NCBI RefSeq assembly: GCF_009377235.1
Contig: NZ_VMNX01000047.1
Span: forward strand, 1-47,277
Reading direction: 5' to 3'
DNA from: Streptomyces acidicola
Lineage (GTDB): Bacteria > Actinomycetota > Actinomycetes > Streptomycetales > Streptomycetaceae
Length of the DNA stretch: 47,277 bases
Positions 39,181 through 47,277 of this stretch are shown piece after piece. The number at the start of each line of letters is the position of its first letter. The stretch's first letter is position 1. Made by a program: the position numbers and the translations under genes. The notes under the pieces are model-generated. The model was not told the origin of the DNA. It ran no database searches and saw nothing but the letters and a program-made list of their open reading frames with translations.

Positions 39181-40469
39181 CCTTCCTCCTGAACTCAGGA
39201 CTGGTCCTGATCTCCGTCCTGCTCACCGTGCAGTCGGCCCATGTGCTCTATCTGATGCTCTACACCTGGGACCAGCCCGGTGCCGAGCGGAAGGCAGCGG
39301 CACCGGAGACCTTCCTGCCGCCGCAGCTGTCGTTCAGCGTGCTGCTGCCCGCACGGCATGAAGAGGACGTCATCCAGACGACCATCGAGCGAGTGGTGCG
39401 CGCCGACTATCCGGACGATCTGCTGGAGGTCTTCGTGATCTGCTCGGCCGACGACACCGGAACCATCGCCAAGGCCGAGGAGAAGATCGAGGAACTCGGC
39501 CGGGAGGGGCTGCACAACGTCGAGGTCATCGTCTTCGACGACAAGCCGATCAACAAACCGCACGGGCTCAACGCCGCTCTGCCGCACACGAGCCACGACG
39601 TGGTGACCATCTTCGACGCCGAGGACGACATCCACCCCGCGATCTTCGACCTGGTCAACACCGTGATGATCCAGGACGAGGTCAATGTCGTCCAGGCCGG
39701 CGTGCAGTTGATGAACTATCAGTCCACCTGGTACTCCGCGCTGAACGTCCTGGAGTACTTCTTCTGGTTCAAGAGCCGTCTGCACTACCACGCCCGCTGG
39801 GGGTCCATCCCGCTCGGCGGCAACACGGTGTTCTTCACACGGGAGTTGATGGTGCGCCTCGGCGGCTGGGACGAGCACAACCTCACCGAGGACGCCGACC
39901 TGGGCCTGAGGGTCTCCGCCGCGGGGGAACGGGTGCGGGTCGTCTACGACGACCGCTACGTGACCAAGGAGGAAACCCCGCCCACGCTCGGCCACTTCAT
40001 CCGCCAGCGCACCCGGTGGAGCCAGGGCTTCATGCAGACCCTGCGCAAGGGCACCTGGAAACAGATGCCCACCCGCAAACAGCGCTGGCTCGCCTTCTAT
40101 GTGCTGGCCTTCCCGCACGGGCAGGCGCTGCTGGGCGTGTATCTGCTGTTCTCCCTCGGCATGATCCTCCTCTTCAAGGTGCCGGTGCTGGTCGCGCTCA
40201 TCTCGTACCTGCCCGTGCTGATGCTCGTGGCGCACTTCCTGACCGCGGTGGTCGGACTGTACGAGTTCGCCGAAGCCCACGGGCTGCAGGCGACGTCGAG
40301 CACCGTGTTCCGCATGGCCCTCGCCTGGTACCCGTACCAACTGGTCCTGTGCTACGCCGCGATGCGCGCCATGCGGAGGCAGATGCAGGGGCGGCACGAC
40401 TGGGAGAAGACAGCGCACGTAGGCGCCCACCGGGCCCAGGCCGAGGGAGCTGAGTCCCGTGTCGCATGA
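39177..40469 (+). CDS. Membrane GT2 glycosyltransferase (processive type)
   Basis: A 430-residue GT-A transferase flanked by membrane helices: one at the N-terminus (LNSGLVLISVLLTVQS) and about three at the C-terminus. It carries LSFSVLLPARHEED, the DxD-type IFDAEDD, the acceptor motif TEDADLG and QRTRWSQG (QxxRW). That set is the signature of processive beta-glycan synthases such as cellulose, hyaluronan or poly-GlcNAc synthases, so it probably makes and extrudes a polysaccharide. It lacks the PilZ and long helical domains of BcsA. The ATG at 39177 overlaps the GtrA stop, and the 3' end overlaps the next gene by 11 bases. Confidence 0.92.
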   Translation: MTFLLNSGLVLISVLLTVQSAHVLYLMLYTWDQPGAERKAAAPETFLPPQLSFSVLLPARHEEDVIQTTIERVVRADYPDDLLEVFVICSADDTGTIAKAEEKIEELGREGLHNVEVIVFDDKPINKPHGLNAALPHTSHDVVTIFDAEDDIHPAIFDLVNTVMIQDEVNVVQAGVQLMNYQSTWYSALNVLEYFFWFKSRLHYHARWGSIPLGGNTVFFTRELMVRLGGWDEHNLTEDADLGLRVSAAGERVRVVYDDRYVTKEETPPTLGHFIRQRTRWSQGFMQTLRKGTWKQMPTRKQRWLAFYVLAFPHGQALLGVYLLFSLGMILLFKVPVLVALISYLPVLMLVAHFLTAVVGLYEFAEAHGLQATSSTVFRMALAWYPYQLVLCYAAMRAMRRQMQGRHDWEKTAHVGAHRAQAEGAESRVA

Positions 40470-42207
40470 TCAGCAGAAACCGCGGCTCAGTGTGGTCCAC
40501 GAGAAGGCCGGGGCGCCGGACGGGGCCACGGCACCGGCCGAGACCGCCGCGTCACCCGAGACCACCGCGCAGGCCGAGCAGCGCCCGGACGAGAACCTGT
40601 CCGTGGCGAAAGGCCGCTTCCCCCCGCTGGGGCGGAAGGGCAGGATGTCGCTGGTCTTCGCCATGGTCACCGGGCTCGTCACGCACGCCTGGCATCTGTT
40701 CCAGTACCCGCTGTACCTCACCGACGAGGGCATCTACATGCAGCGGGCGTGGTCGCTGATACGGGAGACCAGACTCTCCCCGTACACCTACTCCTACGAC
40801 CACGCTCCGGGCGGCTGGATCACCCTCGCCGGGTGGGCGTATCCGCTGCCGAAGCAGTTCGAGACCTTCGGCAACGCGATCAACACCGGCCGGTTCCTGA
40901 TGCTGCTGGTGCACATCGCCAGCGTCTACCTGCTGTTCGAGGTCACCCGCAGGCTGTCCGGCAGTGTGCTGGCCGCCTCGGTGTCCGCCTTCTTCTACAA
41001 CGTCTCTCCGCTGGCCGTCTACTTCCAGCGTCAGGTCCTGCTGGACAACATGATGATGTTCTGGGTGCTGCTGGGGCTGCTCGCCCTGCTGCGCCCGGAG
41101 TTCCGTATCAAGGACGCCGTCGGGGGCGGGATGGCCCTGGGGATCGGCCTGATCACCAAGGAGAACGCTCTCTTCTTCGTTCCGGCCTTCCTGTATCTCC
41201 TGCACCGCAGGATCAAGGGCACGTCCAACCTCCGGTTCACGCAGATGTTCTGGCCGTTCACGATGCTGATTCCGGTCGGCGGGTACCTCATGTACGCGAC
41301 GCTCAAGAACGAGCTCCTGCCGAGCGGACTCAGCTTCAATCTGAACAGCCCACCCACCGAGCACGTATCGCTCCTCTACACCGCCTGGTGGCAGGTAAAC
41401 CGCACCGAGGGAAAACTGTTCAGTCACGAAGGGCTCCTGTACCAGAGCTGGCTTTTCCGGGACGCTTTCTTCCTGTACGTCGGAGTGGTCGCCATGGCCC
41501 TGTGCCTGCTCTGGGGCCTGAAGGACCGTAATCGCGATCTGGGTTTCCTGATCAGTGGGGCGCTCTCTTTCGGCTACTTCTTCTACCTGCTGCGAGGCAG
41601 CGTGGTCCTGGACTTCTACGTGGCTCCGCTGATTCCGATGTTCGCCATCAACATCGGAATGGCGACGGACCGGGTGATGAAGTGGATGCGTCCCATGCTG
41701 AAGCAGGGTGGCCCGGTCTATCGCGGGCTGCGGGTCGGGCTGCCCTGTTTCGTCATCGCCCTGCTGATCATGTCACCGACCTCGGGATACCTCATGACGA
41801 CGAACACCGAAGGACGCGTGAAACTTGCGGACCAGTACGACCCGAAGCTCAACCTGACCGCCCTGCAGGGGCAACAGGTCGAGTGGATACGCAAACACAT
41901 CCCGCCCGACGCGAGGATCATCACGGACGACGACATATGGATGATGCTGCACGATGTGCGCCCGTTCTATCCGTATGCGCATTCCCACTGGAATGCTGCG
42001 TCCGACCCGGCCGTGCGGGACAAACTGTTCCGCAAGAAATGGCAGAACATCGACTACATCATCATGTCGAACAAGATGCGCAAGTCCATCGACGACAACA
42101 ACGGTGATGGCCGGGAGAACTGGATCCTCCAGGGCCTGCGCAATTCGAAGAGGGTCTGGTACATCCAACGCGGCGATATCAAGCTGGAAATCTACCGGGT
42201 GGAATAG
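40459..42207 (+). CDS. GT39/ArnT-like polyprenyl-sugar-dependent glycosyltransferase
   Basis: A 582-residue multi-helix GT-C protein. A disordered acidic N-terminus of about 60 residues is followed by a first helix and the catalytic loop YPLYLTDEGIYMQRAW with the conserved Asp-Glu, then about ten more hydrophobic helices (LIPVGGYLMY, LDFYVAPLIPMFAINIG) and a C-terminal soluble domain (IPPDARIITDDDIWMMLHDV onward). GT-C enzymes move a sugar from a polyprenyl-phosphate carrier onto protein, lipid or glycan on the outer face; the acceptor is unknown. The GTG start at 40459 overlaps the GT2 gene. With GtrA and GT2 it forms a plausible pathway for a membrane-assembled surface glycan. Confidence 0.9.
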   Translation: MSHDQQKPRLSVVHEKAGAPDGATAPAETAASPETTAQAEQRPDENLSVAKGRFPPLGRKGRMSLVFAMVTGLVTHAWHLFQYPLYLTDEGIYMQRAWSLIRETRLSPYTYSYDHAPGGWITLAGWAYPLPKQFETFGNAINTGRFLMLLVHIASVYLLFEVTRRLSGSVLAASVSAFFYNVSPLAVYFQRQVLLDNMMMFWVLLGLLALLRPEFRIKDAVGGGMALGIGLITKENALFFVPAFLYLLHRRIKGTSNLRFTQMFWPFTMLIPVGGYLMYATLKNELLPSGLSFNLNSPPTEHVSLLYTAWWQVNRTEGKLFSHEGLLYQSWLFRDAFFLYVGVVAMALCLLWGLKDRNRDLGFLISGALSFGYFFYLLRGSVVLDFYVAPLIPMFAINIGMATDRVMKWMRPMLKQGGPVYRGLRVGLPCFVIALLIMSPTSGYLMTTNTEGRVKLADQYDPKLNLTALQGQQVEWIRKHIPPDARIITDDDIWMMLHDVRPFYPYAHSHWNAASDPAVRDKLFRKKWQNIDYIIMSNKMRKSIDDNNGDGRENWILQGLRNSKRVWYIQRGDIKLEIYRVE

Positions 42208-42230
42208 CCTCAGGGCGGGAGGTGAAGGTC

Positions 42231-43823
42231 GTGCCTGAGAACGAGAACGGGATCGTGCCTGAGAACGAGGAAAAGAACGTCCCCGGCGGTCCCGACAAGA
42301 AGAAGCGTTTCGGTGTGAAGCAGGTCCTGATGGCTGTCATCATCCTCGCGGTCGTCGGATCTCTGGCGCAGGTGGTCGTCCGGACCGGCGGCTTCGGCGG
42401 TGCTCTCAGTACCACCGGTGAGCGAGGAGGCGCGAAGAAGTCCGAGACCCACGAGGCCGAGAGGCCCGAGGGCCGTCCGACGAAGGAGGTCAACTTCGGC
42501 AGCAAGCAGCCCATCATCGTGGTCGGTCAGGGCCGGGCCGCGCCGGGCGGCAAGGTGACCGTCCAGGGCGCGGGCTTCAGTGCGATGGCCACCGTGGACC
42601 TCCGGCTGGAGGGCGGCCAGAAGCCCGGTGCGGCGGGCAAGCCGGCCGCGACGGTCAAGTCCAACGGGTCCGGCGCGTTCGTAGCGCAGGTCCGCCTGCC
42701 GCAGAACTCGGGCAGCGCGCCCACGACCGTGGTCGCCCAGGAGCGCGGCGGCACCGCCAAGAGGCCCGGGAAGACGGCCGAGGCGCAGGTGGTCAGCGGG
42801 GGCGGGATCGGAACCGTGGCGATCAACAAGGCGGTCGGCAAGCCGGGCGACACGGTGTCGCTGTCCGGTCGCGGCTTCACTGCCGGGGAGTCGATCGCGG
42901 TGTACTGGGGACGCGTCAGCGGCGAACCCGTCACCACGCTGCGCGCCGACTCGTCGGGCGGCATAGGCCAGGCGAGCATCAAGGTGGGGGTGGCCCCGGT
43001 GGGCCCCAGCACCCTGGTGCTGGTCGGCCAGAAGAGCAAGATCACGGCAACGGCCCCGTTCCAGATGCTGGGGCTGTACCCCACGGTCAAGTCCACGCCG
43101 TGGGCCGTCAAGGCCGCGCAGAAACTGACCGTGAGCGCGCGGGGGTTCGCACCGGACGAGCGCGTGCTCATCTACATCAACAGCGCCTCAGGTGTCCCGG
43201 CCTTCACCTCCAACGCCGATGGGCGGGGCCGGATCCAGGATGTCGCGTTCGAGGTGCCGTTCGGTCTGAAGGGCAAGCAGAGCCTCCTCCTGGTCGGTGA
43301 GCAGTCGCGGGCGAAGGCGAACTCGGCGTTCCGCGTGATGCCGTACACCCCGTCCGCGGAGCCCAGCACCTACGGCGGCCGCGCGGGCACCACGCTGAGC
43401 TTCTACGTCAGCGGCTTCGCCCCGAACGAAGAGGTGGCCCTGTACGTCGGTGGCAACGAAAGCGGCGGCGGACGGAAGATCGCGACCTTCCAGGTGGACA
43501 GCCGGGGCAAGGCAGGGCCCGCGGGCTCCTACCGGCTCACCGCGGCGGACGAGAGCGGCGTGACCTTCAAGCTCGTCGGTCTGAAGAGCGGCAGCACCGC
43601 CCAGGCGGGAATCAACAACTCCAAGGGCCAGGGCGACGGCGGGGGCGGCGGCGGGGGCGGCGGAGACCAGGGCGGTGACCAAGGCGGGGGCGGCGACCAA
43701 GGCGGAGACCAGGGCGGGGATCAGGGCGGGGATCAGGGCGGAAACCAAGGCGGAGACCAGGGCGGAAACCAAGGCGGGGATCAAGGCGGAAACCAAGGGG
43801 ACCAGGGCACTCAAGGCCAGTAG
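42231..43823 (+). CDS. Membrane-anchored Ig/IPT-repeat surface protein with Gly-Asp-Gln tail
   Basis: A protein of about 530 residues with a charged cytoplasmic N-terminus, one membrane helix (VLMAVIILAVVGSLAQVVV), then four extracellular repeats of about 90 residues. Each starts near PGxxVxxxGxGF and contains ExVxxYxxxxSG (AAPGGKVTVQGAGF, GKPGDTVSLSGRGF, AAQKLTVSARGF, GGRAGTTLSFYVSGF), as in IPT/Ig-like folds. The last ~60 residues are low-complexity GGDQGG/GGNQGG repeats. It has no enzyme motif, so a structural or glycan-binding wall protein is likely. The GTG at 42231 has GGGAGG eight bases upstream. It is the last gene of the glycan operon and may be the acceptor or anchor for the product. 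Confidence 0.8.
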   Translation: MPENENGIVPENEEKNVPGGPDKKKRFGVKQVLMAVIILAVVGSLAQVVVRTGGFGGALSTTGERGGAKKSETHEAERPEGRPTKEVNFGSKQPIIVVGQGRAAPGGKVTVQGAGFSAMATVDLRLEGGQKPGAAGKPAATVKSNGSGAFVAQVRLPQNSGSAPTTVVAQERGGTAKRPGKTAEAQVVSGGGIGTVAINKAVGKPGDTVSLSGRGFTAGESIAVYWGRVSGEPVTTLRADSSGGIGQASIKVGVAPVGPSTLVLVGQKSKITATAPFQMLGLYPTVKSTPWAVKAAQKLTVSARGFAPDERVLIYINSASGVPAFTSNADGRGRIQDVAFEVPFGLKGKQSLLLVGEQSRAKANSAFRVMPYTPSAEPSTYGGRAGTTLSFYVSGFAPNEEVALYVGGNESGGGRKIATFQVDSRGKAGPAGSYRLTAADESGVTFKLVGLKSGSTAQAGINNSKGQGDGGGGGGGGGDQGGDQGGGGDQGGDQGGDQGGDQGGNQGGDQGGNQGGDQGGNQGDQGTQGQ

Positions 43824-43840
43824 CCCAGGGCCTGTGGGCT
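43822..43840 (+). terminator. Weak hairpin at the end of the glycan operon
   Basis: AGCCCA-GGGCCTG-TGGGCT, a 6-bp stem overlapping the stop codon; only a possible terminator. Confidence 0.35.
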
Positions 43841-43936
43841 GCCTCGCCGGAGATGCCCGAACTGCAAGCTCCCGAGGCGGCCCGTCAGGCACCCCGGTGT
43901 TCCATAGTTGTGGGTAGAAACATCATGGAGTGCACC

Positions 43937-44374
43937 ATGACTACCATTTTTGGGCCAAATTCCCGAAGAGTCCTTCAGTTCCTCACCCACATCGAGGACC
44001 TGTCGCCCCAGGAGATCGACCGCGTGGCCGGCGTGTGGCGGCAGACCTCCAGCCAGACCCGTGCCGAGGCATGGGCAGAGGTCCGGCACACCACGACCGA
44101 CGAGGAGCGCTACCGCATCCTCGTGGCGGCGTCCGTGGCCCGCCGGGCCGCCCTGGACACGGCACAGAGCCACCAACGGCACGACTGGGCCTTCTGGGCG
44201 GCGGTCTGGGACGCGGTGATGGCGATCGCCGTCTGCGACCGGATCGGCGGCCACTACGACACCCTGATCGCCCCGGTCGCCTCCGTCATGCCGTTCCTGG
44301 GCGTGTGCCGACGCGACCAGCTCGGCACCCACCACCTGCCGGACGCCGTACTCGGGGGGAGCCGCCGGCCATGA
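43937..44374 (+). CDS. Small protein of unknown function upstream of a sensor kinase
   Basis: A 145-residue, mostly helical soluble protein: MTTIFGPNSRRVLQFLTHIEDL, QEIDRVAGVWRQTS and a Trp-rich DWAFWAAVWDAVMAIAVCDRIG stretch that could be a buried or membrane-touching helix. I do not recognise the family. The ATG at 43937 has GGAG six bases upstream; an in-frame ATG lies at 43925. Its stop overlaps the kinase start (ATGA), so it is made together with the kinase and probably feeds into that signalling system. Confidence 0.75.
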   Translation: MTTIFGPNSRRVLQFLTHIEDLSPQEIDRVAGVWRQTSSQTRAEAWAEVRHTTTDEERYRILVAASVARRAALDTAQSHQRHDWAFWAAVWDAVMAIAVCDRIGGHYDTLIAPVASVMPFLGVCRRDQLGTHHLPDAVLGGSRRP

Positions 44375-46290
44375 ACCACCGAATCCCCGTCATGGTGGCC
44401 GACAACGACGCCGAGGTCCGGGATGCGCTCGCGGACCTGATCGGGTCGTACCCGGCCTTCGAACTCGTCGGCCTGGCCGCCGACCACGAGCAGACCGTGT
44501 CGGCGGTGGGCCGGACGCGCCCGAGGGTCCTGGTCCTGGACGTGCAGATGCCCGAGGGCGACGCCGCGGGCACCATACGGACCCTGCGCGACCGCGCACC
44601 GGACACGAGGATCCTGGCCCTGTCCGCCTACGCGGACAGCGAGACCGTGCTGCAGGTCCTGGCCGCCGGAGCCGTCGGCTACCTGGTCAAGGGCGCGCCC
44701 GCGGAGGAGATCCTGGAGGCGATCACCCGTGCGGCCCGCGGCCAGTTCAGCATGTCGGCCAAGCTCGTCGAGGCCTGCCTGGAACCCCTGAAGCGGCAGC
44801 CGAGGCCGTTGTCCGGCCCCGGCGTGAGAACCGCGGCCCCGCGCGTCGACGAGAAGGCGTGCCTGGACCTGCTCGAACAGGCCCCGTGCGGCGTGCTCGT
44901 CACCGGGGCCCAGGACCGCGTCGAACTCGCCAACGCCCAGGCCCGGCACATGTTCGGCTACAGCGGCGCCGAGATGCGCGGCAAGCGGCTGCGTGACCTG
45001 CTGCCCGAGCATCCGGGTGCCGCGACGGCCGCCGGACAGCTGATCGCACCCACGTCGGCGACTCCGGGGCTGCGTCGGGACGGCACCGAGTTTCCCGCGC
45101 GGATCGTCGGCGGCCGGCTGCGGAACGGGCGCCCGCGCTACGTGGTGTACGTGACGGACCTCAGCGAGGCCGGCGCGAGCGGGGACCGGCTGCGCCAGCT
45201 CGTCGACTCCTCGCCGGACGCCATGCTGCTCCTGGACGCCGAGGGCCGTGTCCGCCAGGCCAGCCCCCGGGCCGAGACCCTGTTCGGGTACACCCGGGAG
45301 CAGTTGCTCGGCATGCTCGTCGAGACGCTGCTGCCCGACCAGCCGCTGACCGTCTCGTTGCGGGACTGGACCGAGCCCTGGCAGGAACGGGCGGGCCACA
45401 GCGTGGAACTGGTCGGCCGGCGCCAGGACACCAAGCAGTTCCCCGCCGATGTGAGCGTCAGCCCGCTGCGCACCCCGGACGGCGTGTTCACCGTGCTGAC
45501 CGTCCGGGACATCACCGAGGTGCAGCGCGCCCAGTTCGTCCTCGAACGCAGTCTGGAACTCATGGAGGGAACCGGCCGGGACCGGCAGGCCCTGCTCAGC
45601 CATCTCATCCACGCCCAGGAGGAGGAACGCAGGCGCATAGCCGCCGACATCCACGACGACACCATCCAGGTCATCACCGCCGTGGGCCTGCGCCTCCAGC
45701 AGTTGCGCGGGCGGCTGACGGACCCCAAGGACGTGCAGGTGATGGACAGGCTGGACGAGACCCTGAAACTGTCGCTCAGCCGCCTGCGGCAACTGATCTT
45801 CGACCTGCGGCCCTCCAGCCTGGAGCACGGCAGCCTGGCCACGGCCCTGCAGACGTATCTGGACCGCATGCGCGCCGAGACCGGCACCCACTACAAGTTC
45901 GAGGACCGGCTGCAGGCCGTGCTGCCCGTCGAGACGATGGTGCTGATCTACCGGACCGCACAGGAAGCCCTGATGAACGTGACCAAGCACGCGCGGGCGA
46001 AGACCGTCCGCGTGCAGTTGCTGGGCGTGGACGACGGCTGCCTGATGCGGATCGTCGACGACGGCGTGGGCTACGACCCGATGGAGGTGGAGTCCCGTCC
46101 CGGCCACCTGGGCCTCACCCTCATCCATGAGCGGGCGCAGATGGCGGGTGGCTGGAGCCGCGTGGAGAGCCAGCCGGGGGCCGGTACGACCGTCGAGTTC
46201 TGGGTGCCGCTCGCCGAGGCTCCGTTGCCTCCCACGGAATTCTGTCGGGACGAGAACAGCGGCCCCCCGGAACGGCACACCGAGCCATGA
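44371..46290 (+). CDS. Hybrid sensor: receiver-PAS-PAS-HisKA_3 histidine kinase
   Basis: A 639-residue soluble NarL-system kinase with an unusual front-end receiver. Domains: receiver (1-120, phosphoacceptor Asp57 in VLVLDVQMPEGD), PAS-1 (~160-270, LLEQAPCGVLVTGAQDRVEL), PAS-2 (~275-395, LVDSSPDAMLLLDAEGRV), the dimerisation helix with His428 in ERRRIAADIHDDTIQ and a C-terminal HATPase (NVTKHARA, DDGVGYDP, GHLGLTLIHERAQ). It has no membrane segment, so it senses a cytoplasmic signal, possibly through PAS cofactors or through phosphorylation of its own receiver. It overlaps both neighbours (ATGA on each side) and its output is surely the NarL regulator next door. Confidence 0.92.
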   Translation: MNHRIPVMVADNDAEVRDALADLIGSYPAFELVGLAADHEQTVSAVGRTRPRVLVLDVQMPEGDAAGTIRTLRDRAPDTRILALSAYADSETVLQVLAAGAVGYLVKGAPAEEILEAITRAARGQFSMSAKLVEACLEPLKRQPRPLSGPGVRTAAPRVDEKACLDLLEQAPCGVLVTGAQDRVELANAQARHMFGYSGAEMRGKRLRDLLPEHPGAATAAGQLIAPTSATPGLRRDGTEFPARIVGGRLRNGRPRYVVYVTDLSEAGASGDRLRQLVDSSPDAMLLLDAEGRVRQASPRAETLFGYTREQLLGMLVETLLPDQPLTVSLRDWTEPWQERAGHSVELVGRRQDTKQFPADVSVSPLRTPDGVFTVLTVRDITEVQRAQFVLERSLELMEGTGRDRQALLSHLIHAQEEERRRIAADIHDDTIQVITAVGLRLQQLRGRLTDPKDVQVMDRLDETLKLSLSRLRQLIFDLRPSSLEHGSLATALQTYLDRMRAETGTHYKFEDRLQAVLPVETMVLIYRTAQEALMNVTKHARAKTVRVQLLGVDDGCLMRIVDDGVGYDPMEVESRPGHLGLTLIHERAQMAGGWSRVESQPGAGTTVEFWVPLAEAPLPPTEFCRDENSGPPERHTEP

Positions 46291-46988
46291 AGAGCGCGCC
46301 CGACCTCACCAAGGTGCTGCTCGTCGAGGACCACCGGGTGGTGGCGGAGGGGCTGTGGGCCCTGCTCGACGAGTACGACGACCTGACCGTGGTCGGCTGG
46401 GCCGACTCGGTCGCCGAGGCGGTGCCCATGACGGAGCAGCTGGACCCGGAGGTGGCGCTGATCGACTACCGGCTCCCCGACGGCACCGGAGCCGAGGCGG
46501 CGGACCGCATCCGTGCCCTCGACCCCACCGTCGCGGTCGTCTTTCTCAGCGCCGACACCAGCGACGCCGCCCTCCTGGCCGCGGTCGAGGCGGGCGCGAG
46601 CGGATACCTGCTCAAGTCGGCGGGCGGAGACGAGATCGCCTCCGCCATCCGCGCGGCAGCCGCGGGCGAAACCCTCATCCCCGCCCGCACCCTCATGGAG
46701 GTCCTCGCCCGGCACCGCGAGAGCACCAGGGTCTTCGCCCAGCAGACGGAACGGCTGGAGAGCCTCACCAGCCGGGAACAGGAGATCCTCGCCCTGATGA
46801 CCCAGGGCGTCGACAACCGTGCCATCGCCGACCGTCTGACCATCAGCTACGCCACCGTACGTACCCACGTACGCGGAATCCTGGAGAAGCTGGACGCACG
46901 ATCCCAGCTGGAGGCGGTCGCCAAGGCCGCCGAGTGGGGCTTCCGCCCGGCGCAGCCCGACCCGACGGCGGAGACGAACGAATCCTGA
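46287..46988 (+). CDS. NarL/FixJ-family response regulator
   Basis: A 233-residue receiver plus LuxR helix-turn-helix. The receiver has the acidic pair Glu14-Asp15, phosphoacceptor Asp60 in EVALIDYRLPDGTG, FLSAD and the Lys in YLLKSA, all normal. The DNA-binding end reads LTSREQEILALMTQGVDNRA then IADRLTISYATVRTHVRGIL. It is the cognate partner of the upstream hybrid kinase, with the start ATG overlapping its stop. Targets are unknown. Unlike the regulator at 30 kb, it should depend on phosphorylation. Confidence 0.94.
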   Translation: MKSAPDLTKVLLVEDHRVVAEGLWALLDEYDDLTVVGWADSVAEAVPMTEQLDPEVALIDYRLPDGTGAEAADRIRALDPTVAVVFLSADTSDAALLAAVEAGASGYLLKSAGGDEIASAIRAAAAGETLIPARTLMEVLARHRESTRVFAQQTERLESLTSREQEILALMTQGVDNRAIADRLTISYATVRTHVRGILEKLDARSQLEAVAKAAEWGFRPAQPDPTAETNES

Positions 46989-47196
46989 CGGCCGGGCCCG
47001 AGGCACCGCCGGCCCGCCCCGCACGCTCGCCGCGTTACCAGAAAGCCCTAGTAGCTCCGCTACGAGGACTTTCCGGCGCCTTGCGATCGCACGCACCAGA
47101 CGCCGCGGGGCCCGCCCTTCGGGCGGACGGCGGGAGTTTGACGACAGGGCCTAGGGCCTGTACGGAGTCGTGATCACCTGCTGGTACAACTCTCGT
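46989..47196. other. Intergenic region with hairpins before the IS5-type transposase
   Basis: No gene is seen in about 210 bases. It holds an imperfect hairpin around GTAGC-TCC-GCTAC (about 47051-47063), flanked by AAAG and CTTT, a GCCCGCC-CTTC-GGGCGG-type stem near 47110-47126, and CAGGGCCTAG at 47145-47154. The left end of the insertion sequence probably lies between about 47150 and 47196. Confidence 0.4.
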
Positions 47197-47277
47197 GTGG
47201 CGAGGCGTGAACTCAGCGACGACGAGTGGGCGTTGGTCGAGCCGTTGCTGCCGATCGGCGCCTGTGGCCCCTATCCG
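47197..47277 (+). CDS. IS5-family transposase, N-terminus (cut by the window end)
   Basis: The GTG at 47197 opens VARRELSDDEWALVEPLL-PIG, the DUF4096-type N-terminal domain of IS5-family transposases (compare MTDAEWAAVRPLLP in the stub near 7 kb). Only 27 codons are inside the window, so whether the element is complete cannot be told. It follows the two-component operon after about 210 bases. Confidence 0.75.
   Translation, partial: MARRELSDDEWALVEPLLPIGACGPYP

Overview
The window looks like the chromosome of a Streptomyces or close relative. It is very GC-rich, with many GTG/TTG starts, ATGA/GTGA stop-start overlaps, zinc-binding (ZAS) anti-sigma factors, and rare TTA codons in at least two genes. 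No rRNA, tRNA or CRISPR array was seen. All calls come from reading the sequence; no database search was run.

Left part (0-8.4 kb): a SugE/Gdx guanidinium exporter, a cytochrome P450, a DUF1990 protein and a secreted M4 metalloprotease. These are followed by mobile-element debris: a TnpB-like gene with a frameshift, an IS5-type transposase stub, another truncated fragment, and two pieces of a second M4 protease. That protease's C-terminal P domain is split by a 1.3-kb insert. The insert carries a GNAT gene bracketed by two 50-nt palindrome-containing direct repeats.

8.4-15.6 kb: four ABC half-exporters on the minus strand, forming two heterodimers. In each pair one half has damaged ATPase motifs and the partner supplies what is missing. 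15.7-25.4 kb: GlgX debranching enzyme, two tandem lipoprotein L,D-transpeptidases, an enoyl-CoA hydratase, an RsbW-like ATPase, a GNAT enzyme, a MerR regulator with a textbook 19-bp-spacer operator, an EF-hand protein and a GH25 lysozyme.

25.6-33.9 kb is the most striking part. Two paralogous ECF sigma factors and three small ZAS (H-x3-C-x2-C) proteins sit among genes for a pentapeptide-repeat lipoprotein, a PAP2 phosphatase, a NarL-type regulator whose phosphoacceptor Asp is Glu, a degenerate isoprenyl-diphosphate-synthase-like protein and a GH15 enzyme. Eight near-identical promoter-like sites (GGAAT, 16-18 bp, GGTTTCC-type), six forward and two reverse, precede these genes and were seen nowhere else in the window. 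I read this as a self-contained ECF regulon that includes its own sigma and anti-sigma genes.

34.0-43.8 kb concerns the cell surface. A stand-alone receiver is coupled to a GH5 glycanase below a perfect 52-bp palindrome. Next come a GH6 glycanase and a mycosin-like subtilase in which Asp, His and Ser of the triad are all replaced. An operon of GtrA, GT2, GT39-like and an anchored Ig-repeat protein with a Gly/Asp/Gln tail probably builds and exposes a surface glycan. 43.9-47.0 kb holds a three-gene signalling operon (small protein, receiver-PAS-PAS-kinase, NarL regulator). The window ends inside an IS5-type transposase.
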